A DNA stretch of 64,000 nucleotides from Icerya purchasi (GCA_039619475.1 CM077116.1:297952464-298016463); one strand, 5' to 3'; positions 1-10,752 are shown, counted from the stretch's first letter. Translations and numbers: made by a program. Notes: a model not told the origin generated them from the letters alone.

Positions 1-928
1 TGAAACTCGCCAGTGCAACGCTTAAATCAAATTTAAATGTTTATATTGTGTGTATTTCTAATTACTGATAGGGTTTGTTATTTTCAAGTTAACAGATATG
101 CAATTATTTTATTATTACTGGTTTTTGGTTTAAACTAGAATAAATTTTCTGGAGAAAGACGGCAAAAATGAATAACTATTTCCTGCGCGAGACATCATGT
201 GAATCGAAAATGTAAGTTATTGCCCAGTATCGATAATTGCACTGAGAGTTATGGTTGTCATCGCACGTGAGCCAGATGGGTACTGTTGTTAAGAAGGAGG
301 CGAATACGCCAGTTTTCGTTCGATTACTAAGGTAAATGGAACGAAGTATTAATGGAACGTGTGGCATTTTCCGAGGAAATCTTCGATGTTATTCAAATAA
401 TTAATTTGATTTATTTTTAGCAGCGTAATTAGACGGTAATTTAGTAAACATCAATTTATCGAATAAGTTTTAATTGTGTTTTGAGTACAAAGTAAGTCGG
501 AAGTACTAAAAAAGAAAATGATTTATTTATTTATTTTTTTTTAAATGTATAAAAATATCGAAATATTCCGGTGTGCCTGTGAAGTAAGACGTTGTAAAAG
601 TTTGCCGATTTGATGAAGCTGGAAGTAAGAATGTAATAAAAGTAACTGGTTGGGACATATTTTAAAGGAACAACGAAATGGCAAAGTTAAAGTGCTGCTG
701 TGTATTCTGTCGGAATGAGGGTGAAGAAGAATGACTACGCGTTAAATTAGAAGAGGTGTTGTAGTTAGCTAAAATAACGAATTGAAATGCCGGGGGAAAA
801 AATATAGTGTGTTTGGAAATACCGAGAATATTGCGACAACAATAACTGTGTAAATAATATAAAAAATAATAAAAAAAATGAAACCGATTATGATGATATC
901 CCCTCGATTCCGAGTATGGATTCTCGTC
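1..928. other. AT-rich stretch, no gene seen
   Basis: No open frame here has recognisable domains, splice structure or codon bias. Short frames on the minus strand look random. Only AT-rich spacer is visible. Confidence 0.5.
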
Positions 929-1095
929 TTTTATTGGTGAGTCCTTAGATGGCTTATCAAGCCAATCCTGGCACCGCAGACCTTTCCACAAATGTTGCAG
1001 ATAAAATTGGTGGCTGTGCTCAAATGAGTGATAGCTTCCGGTTCACCAAACCTGCTACCACCACTTTCATCTTGTCGCCGTCGGACTCTTGAGAA
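929..1095 (-). pseudogene. C-terminal zinc-finger remnant of a LINE-type reverse transcriptase protein
   Basis: On the minus strand an open frame ends with one C2H2-like finger: CNICGKVCGARIGL followed by ISHLRTHQ and a stop near 930. Fingers of the form C-x2-C...RIGL-x-SH-x-R are, from general knowledge, common at the extreme C-terminus of RTE/CR1-type endonuclease-reverse transcriptases in arthropods. Upstream on the minus strand the frame becomes hydrophobic and low in complexity, with no RT motif, so only the tail remains. It could instead be a fragment of a host zinc-finger gene. The RIGL-SH signature makes the LINE origin more likely. Confidence 0.5.
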
Positions 1096-1435
1096 AGGAA
1101 AAGGAATAAGAAGGAAATAAAAGGAAAAGGTAACACGTGCAATAGGAGAAAAGAAGAATGAGAGGACAAGTATATAGAATATAGAACGGGATTTATGCGC
1201 AAGGGGAAGGATAAGAAAAGAAAATTTAGTAGTAGTGGAAAGAATGAGGGAACCAGAGCACAGTTGATTCCCCCATTCCCCAGCTTTGCAATACTTGATC
1301 AGTAGCACGGAGAGTTCCGCGACGACTGAGCCAGACAAAGGTTTAAGGGTGAATGGAAATAACAAGAGACTAGAGATAAGAATTAAGGAGAGGAAGGACA
1401 AGGAAGTGGTCACTATTTCGGAGTGACACCCTAGT

Positions 1436-1812
1436 CTTTGAGTAAAAATTCAAACTGCAAGGCAGCAGCTTGCTACTAAGAAGGTAGCAATGGAGACTTA
1501 TACGGCGGCCTCTACGCGCCGAGGATGAGTTGGTTAACAGACTTATGTAGAGTTTTATCAGGCAGCTTCTCAGATTGCCCCTCCACGCCCTCGCAACTCA
1601 TTGTCCTGCCACTATTGGAATCGTCTACTTGAGACTTTCCACCAATAGCCGCTCATGGTCCGCGACTGCTTATTTGTTTCTTACGAAACTTATTCGCAGC
1701 TAACCATCATATCTGAAGTCATTCCACTATCCGCCGCCTGTGGACGCGCCGGTTCCCCTGAGCTGAGGGTCCCTGGTTGTACCGAAGTGCCCCCAGGAGG
1801 GAAACCGATTAT
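1436..1812. repeat. GC-richer repeat-like block, unclassified
   Basis: The base composition is clearly more GC-rich than the surrounding AT-rich DNA. There is no long open frame. Next to the LINE zinc-finger tail (929-1095) it may be non-coding sequence of the same or another mobile element. No terminal repeats were found. This is inference from composition only. Confidence 0.3.
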
Positions 1813-2591
1813 ATTCGTATATGAATGGAATTGATTGTGTATTCTTGGTTTAAAAAAGTAAAAAACTTCGATACTTTATCCTACTGTCGAGAAACGCCCT
1901 TTTTATCTTTTTGTAATATTTATGTAATGCATTAATATTAGTTGAATGTAAAATTTAATACAATAGTTAGGACAAAGTGTATGCGTACGTATTTATTTGC
2001 GAAAAAACATCTTTTATGCACGGATATTCTTATTCGATTATTCCAACTCTTAATCCTGGAACATTTACTTTCAGTCGCTGTAATTTTATAATTGTCTGCT
2101 GGAAAAATGAGCGATCGATCCTGCTGATAACGTCTCAAATTTAAAAAAAACTACGGTCTAATTTTACAGGGTTGACTGATATTTAATAACGGACGTTAAT
2201 TTAATTCAAATAGCAAAAGTCATTGTTGTGTGTACCTTTGATGAAATATACCCAAATAGGTTAAAATTTTGCCAAGTATTATATGTATTTTTGGGTGAAA
2301 TGTATTAGAATAGGTTACGATATAGTTCTCACTTGTATGTACGTTGCGCGTGCTCTTAATGCACAACTGCTGCATTCGAACTTATAAATAGTTTAATTTA
2401 AATTTAAGATGTATTTTTATTTTTTAAAGTTTTTTTACTGTAAAAAACTTTCAAATAAATGATCGGTTTTGACATGGATATGTCTTATCGGTGGGTGTCA
2501 ACCAAATTGTTCTTCACGCTTTTTTTAAATACTCGCGAAGCAGCACACGTTAATGTGAAGTGAAGAAAAATACCTTGAGCTCGCACCCGCG
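1813..2591. other. AT-rich spacer, nothing recognised
   Basis: No supported gene or repeat is visible here. Confidence 0.4.
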
Positions 2592-2897
2592 ATGAACAAA
2601 CGTCAATTGTCGCTTCTCTTTGACGAGTACGCTGAAGAGCTCTCGTTCGTCTCCATTTACCTGGGCGAACCACGTAGGTTTATAATCGAAGGTGTGACGC
2701 CTTACATGATGGCTAATAGCGAGATTTGCCGTTCTGATCGCCGTGGAGTAAAACGTGAACACGTCTTGTATATGACAATGAAAGTGATGCGTATGCGATT
2801 GACAGAAAGCATATATTGTACATTCAAGGCTAGCGATAATTTGAAGAAATTAACGCGTGAAAATGTTGAAGATGTACAGTTTATGAACAACATTTAA
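2592..2897 (+). CDS. small unrecognised ORF with a poly(A) signal downstream
   Basis: This is a 101-codon frame starting MNKRQLSLLFDEYAEEL and ending NVEDVQFMNNI. Composition is mixed and charged, with no signal peptide, membrane segment or zinc-binding motif. An AATAAA lies about 40 bases after the stop (2936-2941), the usual spacing for a short 3' UTR. No family is recognised, and no upstream exon could be linked. It could be a small single-exon gene, the last exon of a larger gene, or chance. The poly(A) signal and ordinary amino-acid composition are the only support. Confidence 0.3.
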   Translation: MNKRQLSLLFDEYAEELSFVSIYLGEPRRFIIEGVTPYMMANSEICRSDRRGVKREHVLYMTMKVMRMRLTESIYCTFKASDNLKKLTRENVEDVQFMNNI

Positions 2898-2935
2898 TTG
2901 TTGAACGTCTTTTTTTTACAGTACTTAAACGTATA

Positions 2936-2941
2936 AATAAA
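2936..2941 (+). promoter_or_regulatory. AATAAA poly(A) signal after the 2592-2897 frame
   Basis: The hexamer lies in the run cgtataaataaagtt, about 40 bases beyond the stop codon. Confidence 0.3.
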
Positions 2942-3082
2942 GTTAGAACAAAGTGTCTGAAAAATGTCTGCTTAACACATGTTTAATTAAAAGTTTCACG
3001 AACACACAGTGCCTATTTAAACGTACCAAAAAAGTTGAAAATTTTTATCAGAAACAAGTGTGTATCTGTGAATAAATGACCA

Positions 3083-3740
3083 TTACAGTTGTTCAAATTG
3101 CTGCAACAAGTTAGCGGCCTCTTTCTTCTGGGCGGCAAATTTACTAAAGGCCGCACGTTCGTTGTCTAATTGTTTAGACAATTCGGTTATTCGATGTTGG
3201 TGAAAAACCATCCCTGCGGAAGTCATTTCCATCTTCCGTCGCAAATGCCAAATTATACTTGCACAGAGATCGGTGGGAACTATCACACACACACAGCACC
3301 ACTTACAAAAGTTGTCAAATTGAAATAAAAATTGAAACTGACAAGTGATTGCTACTTTTTCAATGATGCTTCCAGGATGATAGTTACCTTTTTGTTCTCT
3401 CGGTTAATGGGTAGTTCCGCTGCAACGAAGTCTTCTTCATCACCATCCATCAGTGCTGCTGCTTCAGGAGAATTTGGCTCAGAAATCGTAGAGGGAGCAA
3501 TATCTTCCATCGCAGGTGCACACAGTGAAACGTTGACCAACTTATTAATCCCAATGTAAACTCTAAGATGATAGAACTTTTTTCGAGATTTTCCAAACGC
3601 ACAACTGGCTCTTTATTGTTTATACGTTGTTGCTCACGAGAAGAAACATGTGTCCCTTTTATTCGTAGCAATGTAATAACCACGGAGTATCGGCTCGTAA
3701 CCTGGAGAGTGAAGACCTCTTGGAATTTTACGTTGGACAT
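3083..3740 (-). pseudogene. unrecognised gene or pseudogene: acidic segment followed by a coiled coil
   Basis: Three minus-strand frames lie end to end. The first (ATG at 3740, MSNVKFQEVF...) runs into a second with an acidic stretch (ALMDGDEEDF) ending NRENKK next to a good donor (AAG|GTAACT, boundary 3388/3387). A third, after a possible acceptor (TGATAG, exon from 3279), encodes a helical, glutamine- and alanine-rich segment (SKQLDNERAAF, KKEAANLLQQFEQL) ending at 3083. The segments look protein-like. However, moving from the first to the second frame needs a one-base shift, and the 108-base intron does not keep phase with the third. Either the splicing differs from this model or the gene is decaying. 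No family was recognised. Confidence 0.35.
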
Positions 3741-4866
3741 TTTTTAGCTGAGGAAAAATAAGACATATTCATATGTACCGATGTATCTACATGTAGTGTA
3801 GATACTTCACAAATTTTTTTTTTTATTACAACGAACATCACGAACTGTAAGTACGCTGAGCTGCTTTCATTTTCATTTGTTGCAAAAAAACAAAAAAAAA
3901 GGAACAACAATTCAGTGGTATTAAAAATCGTTTAAGTTCGATTGCTTTCTCGAGCAATTTTCTTTTTTTGTAATGTTAAGCGCAGAGATGACAATGACTA
4001 TTAAATTTGAATGCATAAAATTGTCTGAAATTTGCAACGGACAAACGGAATAAAACTAAAAATTTTACTCCGCTTTTTTTTTTTTTGTTTTTCAATACAG
4101 AATTAAAATTTAAAACTTGCAATAAATGTAATATATCATTTTCTAGAACAAACAAAAAATGGATCATTCTCCATTATTGTAAAAATGTATGAATATAAAA
4201 ATGTAAACATACGCATATTTTGACCAGCGAATTTTTTTAATTTGTAGAAGTTTAACTTTTCGAGGGAATTACTCTGATTACTACAAAGAGGTAATTCAGT
4301 TCAAAAGATTTTACTTTAAATGCGATACAAATTTTACAATAAAAATTCGCTCCACTTTTGTATCCGTAAAAATTGGCTATTTTGCTACCGTTAAAGGTTT
4401 CTTACAACGAATAAATTGTTTCTATACCTATTATATAGGTGTGAAAACAAAAAAAAAAAAAAAAAACATTAGAAAATCACGAGTGAGCCGTAAGATTAGC
4501 TCGAATAAAAATTGTATGGAATTTTAATTTAAATTTTATTTTTATCAAACAATATTTTCCGAGAATTATTCTAAATGACCTTTATGTATATATATTTATA
4601 CATACATATATATGTATTTATGAATTGTTGGTTTTTTTTAAGTTGCTGTTGATGTATATTAGTTTGTAATAAAAATAATTTTCCGGAAATTTATTATTTC
4701 GTTTATTATTTGACATTTTATTTGTTATGCAGGTAATTCGCTGCAGAGCCAACGCGAATAGTTTAATATTAATTATTAGTACATACGAAAGGCTTGTTCC
4801 ACGACAAAATTAAATTTTTTTCATTTAATTTTTAATTTTTTTCGTTTTTAATTTATTACAATTCAG
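3741..4866. other. AT-rich 5' flank of FLYWCH unit 0
   Basis: No gene is visible. Parts of 4080-4300 resemble the flank of unit 2 (about 16310-16480), so this stretch appears to be the upstream part of a tandemly repeated unit rather than unique DNA. Confidence 0.4.
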
Positions 4867-4950
4867 TTGCGGAAGGTTTATCAAAACGTGGCAAAGAAAA
4901 ATTTTGCCATAATGGGTACTCGTACAATTTTGAAAAGTTTGCCGGTTAAA
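4867..4950 (+). pseudogene. FLYWCH exon A0 (first half of domain), broken
   Basis: After an acceptor (ttacaattcag) the sequence encodes a diverged version of the exon at 10667: LSKRGKEKFCHNG then YNFEKF. It is followed by a consensus donor GTAAGT at 4951 and intron sequence related to that of the later copies. The exon is 84 rather than 86 bases, and the inherited frame hits a TAA just before the donor, so it cannot join a phase-0 second exon. It is the oldest-looking of the four first exons and is probably dead or spliced differently. Confidence 0.6.
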
Positions 4951-5589
4951 GTAAGTCAATATTACGAAATTAAACGAATTTTTATTAACATTTTATTTTG
5001 CGATTATTATGAAACAGTTTATACTGATTAAATGTAAAGATTTACTATGCTACTTGACAATTATAACTTAGTTGGAGCTTAAAAATTCTCGCACCAACCC
5101 TTTACAAAATAGCGAGTTTTAATATATTGATCTTTCGAAATATTTTTATACTGAAAAAAATTATTATTCATTATTAACTCAAAAGCTAGATTTCCTAACA
5201 AAAGTATTATTTTTATAATGAGATTATCAGAAATTGTGCGATGAATAATATAAACAATAATTCATTTAAAATTAACTTTCAATTTAATAAAATAAATCGA
5301 AAAATAGGACAAGAAACGATAGAATACATCATAATATTCTTTGAAAATTTGATGAGATATATTTGTATCATTTGGGGCATTATTGTTTACTTTTCTATGG
5401 CAATTCTTATTCGATTACGAGAGTGAGAATTAGAAGGTAGACGGCAGCGCAACCTAGCTTCCGTGCTCTACAGATCAACATGAGACAAGTTATCAGTGGC
5501 GAGGCGAGACCACTGGCTTGTTCACGCTGATGCGATTACTTGCCGGCTGAATATTCCTATGCGACGCTAACATGCACGACTATATTTGA
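4951..5589. other. intron-like spacer of unit 0
   Basis: The first 100 bases match the beginning of the introns that follow the other A exons. The rest is AT-rich. The short frame at 5241-5426 looks like chance. Confidence 0.4.
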
Positions 5590-5749
5590 AACTGATTATA
5601 GTCGCTTGATTTATGGATATACAAATGCAGTTCCCTAAGTGTGTCTACATTGCTGTATACTAGCTAGCGTGCATATTCTGTCATCGCGTGGTATCGAACC
5701 CGACACTTCCGAAACGGAAGATAAGTGCTCTAGCAACTAAGCCATCGCG

Positions 5750-5752
<3 letters not shown>
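5590..5752 (-). mobile_element. tRNA-derived SINE, minus strand
   Basis: Read on the minus strand there is an A-box-like segment (TGGCTTAGTTGCTAGAGC, about 5728-5745) and a B box (GGTTCGATACC, 5690-5700). A short body follows, related to the SINE at 61974: both contain a GGGAACTGCATTTGTA / GGGACTACACTTGTA motif and an ATAAATCAA-type motif. The central part of the body is shorter than in the other copies. It is a SINE rather than a tRNA gene because the cloverleaf is degenerate and the body is shared. Confidence 0.65.

Positions 5753-5796
<44 letters not shown>
5747..5796. repeat. (TA)n microsatellite
   Basis: About 40 bases of uninterrupted TA preceded by CATA repeats, between the SINE head and the first copy of the 'R' repeat. 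Confidence 0.9.
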
Positions 5797-5800
<4 letters not shown>

Positions 5801-6094
5801 CGGCCATTTTGGCTTCGCAAGAGGCTGTGCTCCTTGACCCCTATTGCTTTCATTTCTGTCCCTTTCTCTTCTGTACTTTGTATAAAATTATCAAAATTTA
5901 CAATGTAATTTTTACTGGCATCAACACAAAAAAAATAACATAATCACAAAAATCCTATCCTAACATTTAACTTTCATTATATAAAATTGTGACATTTTTT
6001 AAATAACAATAACAAAAATCCTATAAAATATAACGAACGTTACATAAAATTGGGACATTTTTTCTAATGAGGAGTAGCCTAAGAATTATGTTGT
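5795..6094 (+). repeat. R repeat, copy 1 (non-autonomous element)
   Basis: Begins AAACTCGGCCATTTTGG and ends with an AAGAATTATGTTGTAATT-like segment. It is a direct repeat of 6103-6347 and an inverted repeat of 43009-43246. No coding capacity is seen. The second half is bounded by inverted copies of TTACAACGTAATTCT, so a small MITE appears to be contained within it. Confidence 0.7.
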
Positions 6095-6102
6095 AATTAA
6101 TA

Positions 6103-6347
6103 TATAAACTCGGCCATTTTGGTCTCGTAAGAGGCTGTGCCCCTTGACCCCTCTTGCTTACATTTCTATCTCTTTCTCTTCTATACTTTGTATAAAATTA
6201 TCAAAATTTACAACGTAATTCTAAATCAATCCATATGAATATAATAACATAATCACAGAAATCCTATAAAATATAACAAACGTTACATAAAGTTGGGACA
6301 TTTTTTGCTAATGGGGGTAGCCTAAGAATTACGTTGTAATTAATAAA
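6103..6347 (+). repeat. R repeat, copy 2 with internal MITE-like inverted repeats
   Basis: Directly follows copy 1. The inner part starts TTACAACGTAATTCT and ends with its reverse complement AGAATTACGTTGTAA, giving an approximately 140-base element with terminal inverted repeats. The outer part (AAACTCGGCCATTTTGG onward) is shared with the other copies. Confidence 0.7.
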
Positions 6348-6829
6348 TATCATAAATATTAATGTGTGTTTATTCATATATGCAATTTGAGACTTTTGGT
6401 GAATATAAAATCACATCCGTATTTTCCGTGTGGTTTAAGATTTTTTATGTATTTTTTTCGCGATGGAGATAAATTTTTAAAAATATTTATAAATATTGGA
6501 TTTAAATTTAACCGAAAAAATAATATATTCACATTATGGTGATGTTTTTACTGGCACAGATCATTATTTTCGTATAGACACTTATTAAAATAAATTATAT
6601 TGTAGAATTTTTTCGAAACTTAAATTTTCATGATCACGGAATATTTCGTAATATTTTAGGATCCAGAAACCTTAAGCTCCGAAATGCGCCACAATTATAG
6701 GAATAAATTCGTTATTTTAATATGGATTTATATAGGATTATTATTATTACTGATTCGAAACTACTCGGTATTTTATTTTACTTCCATATAGTTTAAATAA
6801 ACTGTTTCATAAAAATAAATTTATGGGAA
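6348..6829. other. AT-rich spacer, nothing recognised
   Basis: No supported feature. Confidence 0.4.
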
Positions 6830-7254
6830 GGAAGTCCGCTGTGAGCATGTCTTGTAAAAGACTAATCTACCTATCCGTACTGGCGCCAGTATGAAGGTAT
6901 GGCGTCGAAGTATATGGTGCAACGTCCAAGAGCAATATCAACAGAATTCAACAGCTTCAGTCTAAAATACTCAGACAAATCGCCAACGCCTCTTATTTCG
7001 TTTCCAATAGAACACTTCATCACGATTTGAAGATCTCATTCGTGCAAGACTATCACAAACTTCGATATGGTACGTTCTTTAGTAAACTAGAACTCGGTGA
7101 AAACATAGAAGCGTCCAGCATGTTTTCTCCGTCTCCCTGGGAATCGGCGAAGAAGACTTTAGAGATACTGGTGCAGAGACGCATTAACCGGATAACCCTA
7201 AGCAAATTACAACAGCATTCCACGGAATTCATTTCACTCGCTCAAACCTAATTT
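6830..7254 (+). pseudogene. Jockey-type LINE fragment, C-terminal part after reverse transcriptase
   Basis: The frame reads YGVEVYGATSKSNINRIQ, LQSKILRQIANASYFVSN, RTLHHDLKISFVQDY, and ends at 7251 (HSTEFISLAQT). The order tyrosine-GxxVxG, SN-IxRIQxxQSKxLR, NRTLHxDL is characteristic of the region just after RT in Jockey-clade LINEs. A TGA interrupts it just before YGVEVYG, and the RT core is missing, so this is a 5'-truncated dead copy. No obvious poly(A) tail follows, although a T/C-rich run lies downstream. Confidence 0.6.
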
Positions 7255-7873
7255 GTGTTGAACAATGCGATAAAACGAACTTAATTCGTGAAAGTTTTTT
7301 TTTTCTTTTTCTTTTTTTTTTACTATGATTAATATTGTTTATTGTGTGTAACGTAAAATGATAGTAAGTTATTAGTATATTAGTTAAAAATCATGTCTTT
7401 TTCTAATGAGAAGAGATACGAGGAAATGTTTACTTAACATAGAAAAGTCAAGAATTAGTTAACTAAACAGCGGTGCCAATTGTGGTCCTAGGACCGGAGT
7501 GGAAAAAAAAAATTGAAACAGACTCTTTTACACACAAAATATATTCACAATAAATTATAAAAATAGCTGACTTGTTTCGGATAACAACGATCGATAAACA
7601 TGGCTTATTAATTTTTAATAGTATAAAATGAAATCGGAACAAAACAAATGCAAACGAAATCATGAATTCGATAAATTTAAAAGTTTAAAAACAATATAAA
7701 AATATTAAAAAATTTAAAAAATTTAAAATACAAATATTTTAAAAATTCTAAATTTAATTATACTAAATATTTAATAAAGGATTATTATCCTGATACTGTG
7801 TGTTTAATATTTTGTTATTGTTGAATTTATTCATATAAAATTGCTCTATTTCGCTTTGCTTTAATTCACATAG
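7255..7873. other. AT-rich intron-like spacer of unit 0
   Basis: No gene is visible. The minus-strand frame 7463-7663 is AT-rich and has no motifs. Confidence 0.4.
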
Positions 7874-8022
7874 GATGGTGTGGAAAATATCTTAAGTAAT
7901 AATCCGGTAACACATGAAATTACCAAGTTTGGCGGCACAAAGCGTGAACGTCAATTCATCTGGTTCGATAGTAGGAATTCCTACTAGAAGATTTTGAAAC
8001 AGATAAAATGAAGAAACCCTGA
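7874..8022 (+). pseudogene. FLYWCH exon B0, 5' half lost
   Basis: After an AG (ttcacatag) comes a 38-codon frame (DGVENILSNNPVTHEITKF...) that stops at 7987. ILSNNP...THEITKFGG matches ILSNIP...VHMELPSFHG of the intact exon B1. After 7976 the DNA continues to match the B1 tail (EFLLEDFETD against KFLLEESDTED) in another frame up to a stop at about 8022. The WRC...HNH half of the FLYWCH domain is absent, so the exon is truncated and frameshifted. Its 3' flank aligns with those of B1 and B3, which shows it is a member of the array. Confidence 0.55.
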
Positions 8023-8047
8023 ATTTTTGTCGTAAATTACACTTTTA

Positions 8048-8053
8048 AATAAA
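8048..8053 (+). promoter_or_regulatory. poly(A) signal of FLYWCH unit 0
   Basis: AATAAA soon after the B0 tail. AATAAA also occurs after exons B1 and B3 in homologous 3' flanks. Confidence 0.35.
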
Positions 8054-8434
8054 TGTATGGTTTATATTACGCTTAAAATGAAATTATTATTTATTAATCT
8101 AAATTTACTTCGTAAATATAAATATGACATAATTATTGTTATGCTAATGTTTAATTTTTCGTTTCATTCGTGATTCCTTTAAAATGTAATATTTCGTTAC
8201 TTTTACAACAGCAAGTTACAATTTCTGTGTGTGAGTTATTGTAATCTTCTAAATAATAAATAATTCAAATTACTTTTAAAGCATAGTACTTTATTTTACG
8301 AGCAGTGATGGCTGTGCGTTAGCTTTTAGACTTCACTTATATCTTATAATAATATTAAAAAGTAGTGCGCGTGATAATTGTGTGGTTAAAAACAGATCAA
8401 GATTTTATTAAAGGGTAATTGTATTTGTTGTAAG

Positions 8435-8620
8435 TAAAGTGAGTTCCATACCCTTGACAGGGCGTTGGGATTGTGAAGTTAAGGTTCACAATGTACTAAG
8501 CCCAACGGCACTAATGAGAGTAGGGGGGCCAGTTCCTTTCTCTCGGCCGCCTTTACTTTCCCAGATTTCTCTGGTACCCAATTATTTCAAGCTGGGTAAG
8601 TTTGGTCGAATGATTTTATT
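8435..8620 (+). repeat. interspersed repeat shared with 62884-62975
   Basis: Contains CCATACCCTTGACAGGG, CACAATGTACTAA and CTCTCGGCCGCC in order. The same three blocks occur in the same order on the minus strand at 62884-62975. The frame 8439-8636 is not thought to be coding. The element class is unknown. Confidence 0.55.
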
Positions 8621-9861
8621 GAACTATATAATATAAAATCTTTATTAACAGAAACTTATTTTTAAATTAAAAATTAAACGTGCCGACATGTTTCGGAGTC
8701 ACTTGCTCCATATTCATGGCGTTGTTAAATTCGATTTACCCGTTAATACCGGTTTTTGCAACGGTTTTAGTTTCCGGTTGTGTCAACTGCTTCTGACTGT
8801 CACGTATAAAATCTCTATCGCTGTAGTATAAATCTCGTTATAACATTATGCTATGTGAAGTATGTTTTTTTTTTGTAGTGATAATCTGTTCAGATCAAGA
8901 GTAACGAAAAAGTTAGTTGCAGAATTATCGTAACGGTCCACTTAGATCCGTTGCCACTGATATATTCGTGCGCGTGTTTAAGTTTCATTTTTCTCGAAAA
9001 AAAACGAAAGGCTGATTGATTTATTTACGCAGTTCGAAGGTATCATAAAGGTAGAGAGTTTTTTTCAGTGCGTTTATGTTTATGATAGAAGCAATCTGTG
9101 TAACACGGTAGTCTGTATTGTCACACTCTTAGTGGAGATTCTGAGTAAATCGGGATTTTTTTCAAGCAGTAAATTTTTGCGAAGTTTTGAACTGTCTCTG
9201 AGGATATAATTTATAAATCGTATTTGAAAAAGTTTTGCTCTGAAAAGAAAATGTTTTCAAAAATTGGAATGCCAGTAGTTAGGCTTATACGAATTTACTG
9301 TTTAAAAAAAATTCCGATTTATTCAGAATCTTCACCACGAGGTGACAATACAGACTTACCGTGTTGCACAGATTTCTTCTATCATAAAGATAAATGTGCT
9401 GAAAACAGTTATCGAATCTTCGCGCTGTTCAATAAACACGAACTACGCGTGTTAAGAAATTCCGGTTCGTCGCGGTAGTCATATATTGTTGATGTATTGG
9501 CCCGTAACTGCTTACTTAAAAGTGAGGCAAGTAAAATTTTTAAAACCGGGCAAAGCCGCAAAGCTAGTGTTACCCATTAAACTGAGCAATAGTAAGCGTA
9601 AATGATATTCGTTCTGACCAGCGTAGGACAATTGTGCAACTGAATAACCGCATGTTGTGCTAACTATTTCTGCGTTGTGTCTGTCTCTTAAGTTACACTC
9701 AGATATGCGAGGAGCGAAATGAACTGAAATAATATTACTGATCTGGACATTTATCATACAATAGTGTATGAAAAACTGCGGTGTAATATTTCTAGGTTGC
9801 CTGATATTCAATAACACGTGTTAATTTGATTCGAAGGAAAAATCGTTGAAAACTACATGAA
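8621..9861. other. 3' spacer of FLYWCH unit 0
   Basis: Parts (9190-9290) match 21885-21995 in unit 2, and the short frames at 9224 and 9512 do not persist there, so this appears to be non-coding spacer of the tandem unit. It contains the inverted repeat at 9079-9387. Confidence 0.5.
9079..9387. repeat. 77-bp imperfect inverted repeat
   Basis: 9079-9155 (TATGATAGAAGCAATCTGTG...) is nearly the reverse complement of 9311-9387, with a 155-base loop. Both arms contain CACGGTA-GTCTGTATTGTCAC and an ATTCTGA-TAAATCGG motif. Confidence 0.7.
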
Positions 9862-10666
9862 AGAGGTGATAGTAAAGATCGAAATGTGCATGTATCGCTA
9901 CGTAGCTAACATGCATGGGTAGTTGGGGTCAGAACATTGGATTACGAGATGATAAATATTTTAAGTTGTTTAAGGCGTCATTTAGTATTTTCAAGTCTAC
10001 TGAAGGTAAAGTAACCTAACAAGATCGGTTTTTGTATTATTTCAATGAGACGACCTATATGCTTTCAACAAATCAATAACAGTTTTTTTTTTATAATTTA
10101 TTTGTACATTTTTGTATATATTACCTTTTGCAAATTGATTCTAAAAACTTTAGTTAACACTGACTTAAGTGTGCCAGCTTTCCCAGAACCATTAAATTTT
10201 CTCTAACGCTAACAATAAGTACATCCTTGAAAATTACAATTAAATTTTGAAACTGCTTCTGACAGCATTAAATATGCGAGATTAATTGTCGAAAATTATC
10301 CATATACGGAATAGGCAAACGGATTAATCACTGGAAATTTATACTATTCTTTTTGCAAAATTATTTGTTCTACAATGCTCAAAGCATCGATGAAAATTAA
10401 ATATAAATTTTAAAACTTGCATGATTTGAATAGCGAATTTTTAAACTTTGTAATAAATGTAAAATCACTTGAATTTTATTTATTTCTTGTAAAGGTAATC
10501 TATCACAGGGCGCAGTAACCGTATAAAAATTTTACGTAAAATGTGATTAAACGAATGTTTTATATTAATAAGTAGTGCACGCGGAATGCTTGGTTAACGA
10601 TGATACAGTTCACATTTTTCTTTTATTTATTAACTTTTTTAATTTTTGATTTGCTCTGCTTTACAG
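9862..10666. repeat. segmental duplicate of 22444-23293
   Basis: Starting GAGGTGATAGTAAAGATCGA, this stretch matches 22444 onward with few differences apart from indels. It runs into FLYWCH exons A1 and A3 respectively. It is non-coding upstream flank of a FLYWCH unit. Confidence 0.75.
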
Positions 10667-10752
10667 TTGCGGGAGTGTTATCACAGCGTGGCAAAGAAAA
10701 GTTTTGCCATAACGGGCACTTGTTCACTTTTGAGAAGTTTTCTGCGGATGGA
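10667..10752 (+). CDS. FLYWCH exon A1 (first half of zinc finger)
   Basis: An 86-base internal exon. The acceptor is ctctgctttacag, then two bases completing a codon, then AGVLSQRGKEKFCHNG, HLFTFEKFSADG, ending GGA before a consensus donor GTAAGT. The S-x-RGK...G-x-x-F motif is the first half of a FLYWCH domain. The exon ends in phase 0, matching exon B1 (14212), whose first codons continue the domain as ATRFWRC. The intron is about 3.46 kb and contains a LINE tail and a mariner. The open frame begins upstream inside what should be intron, so its apparent ATG at 10600 is unlikely to be used. FLYWCH domains bind DNA or protein. The parent protein is unknown. Confidence 0.7.

Noticed and set aside
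5215..5240. TATTTTTATAATGAGATTATCAG as another 3' end of the LINE family
   Set aside because: Only about 20 AT-rich bases resemble the LINE end and no upstream LINE sequence is recognisable.
9224..9478. 84-codon frame in the unit-0 spacer
   Set aside because: The matching spacer in unit 2 (21930-22020) does not keep the frame, and half of it is the arm of an inverted repeat.
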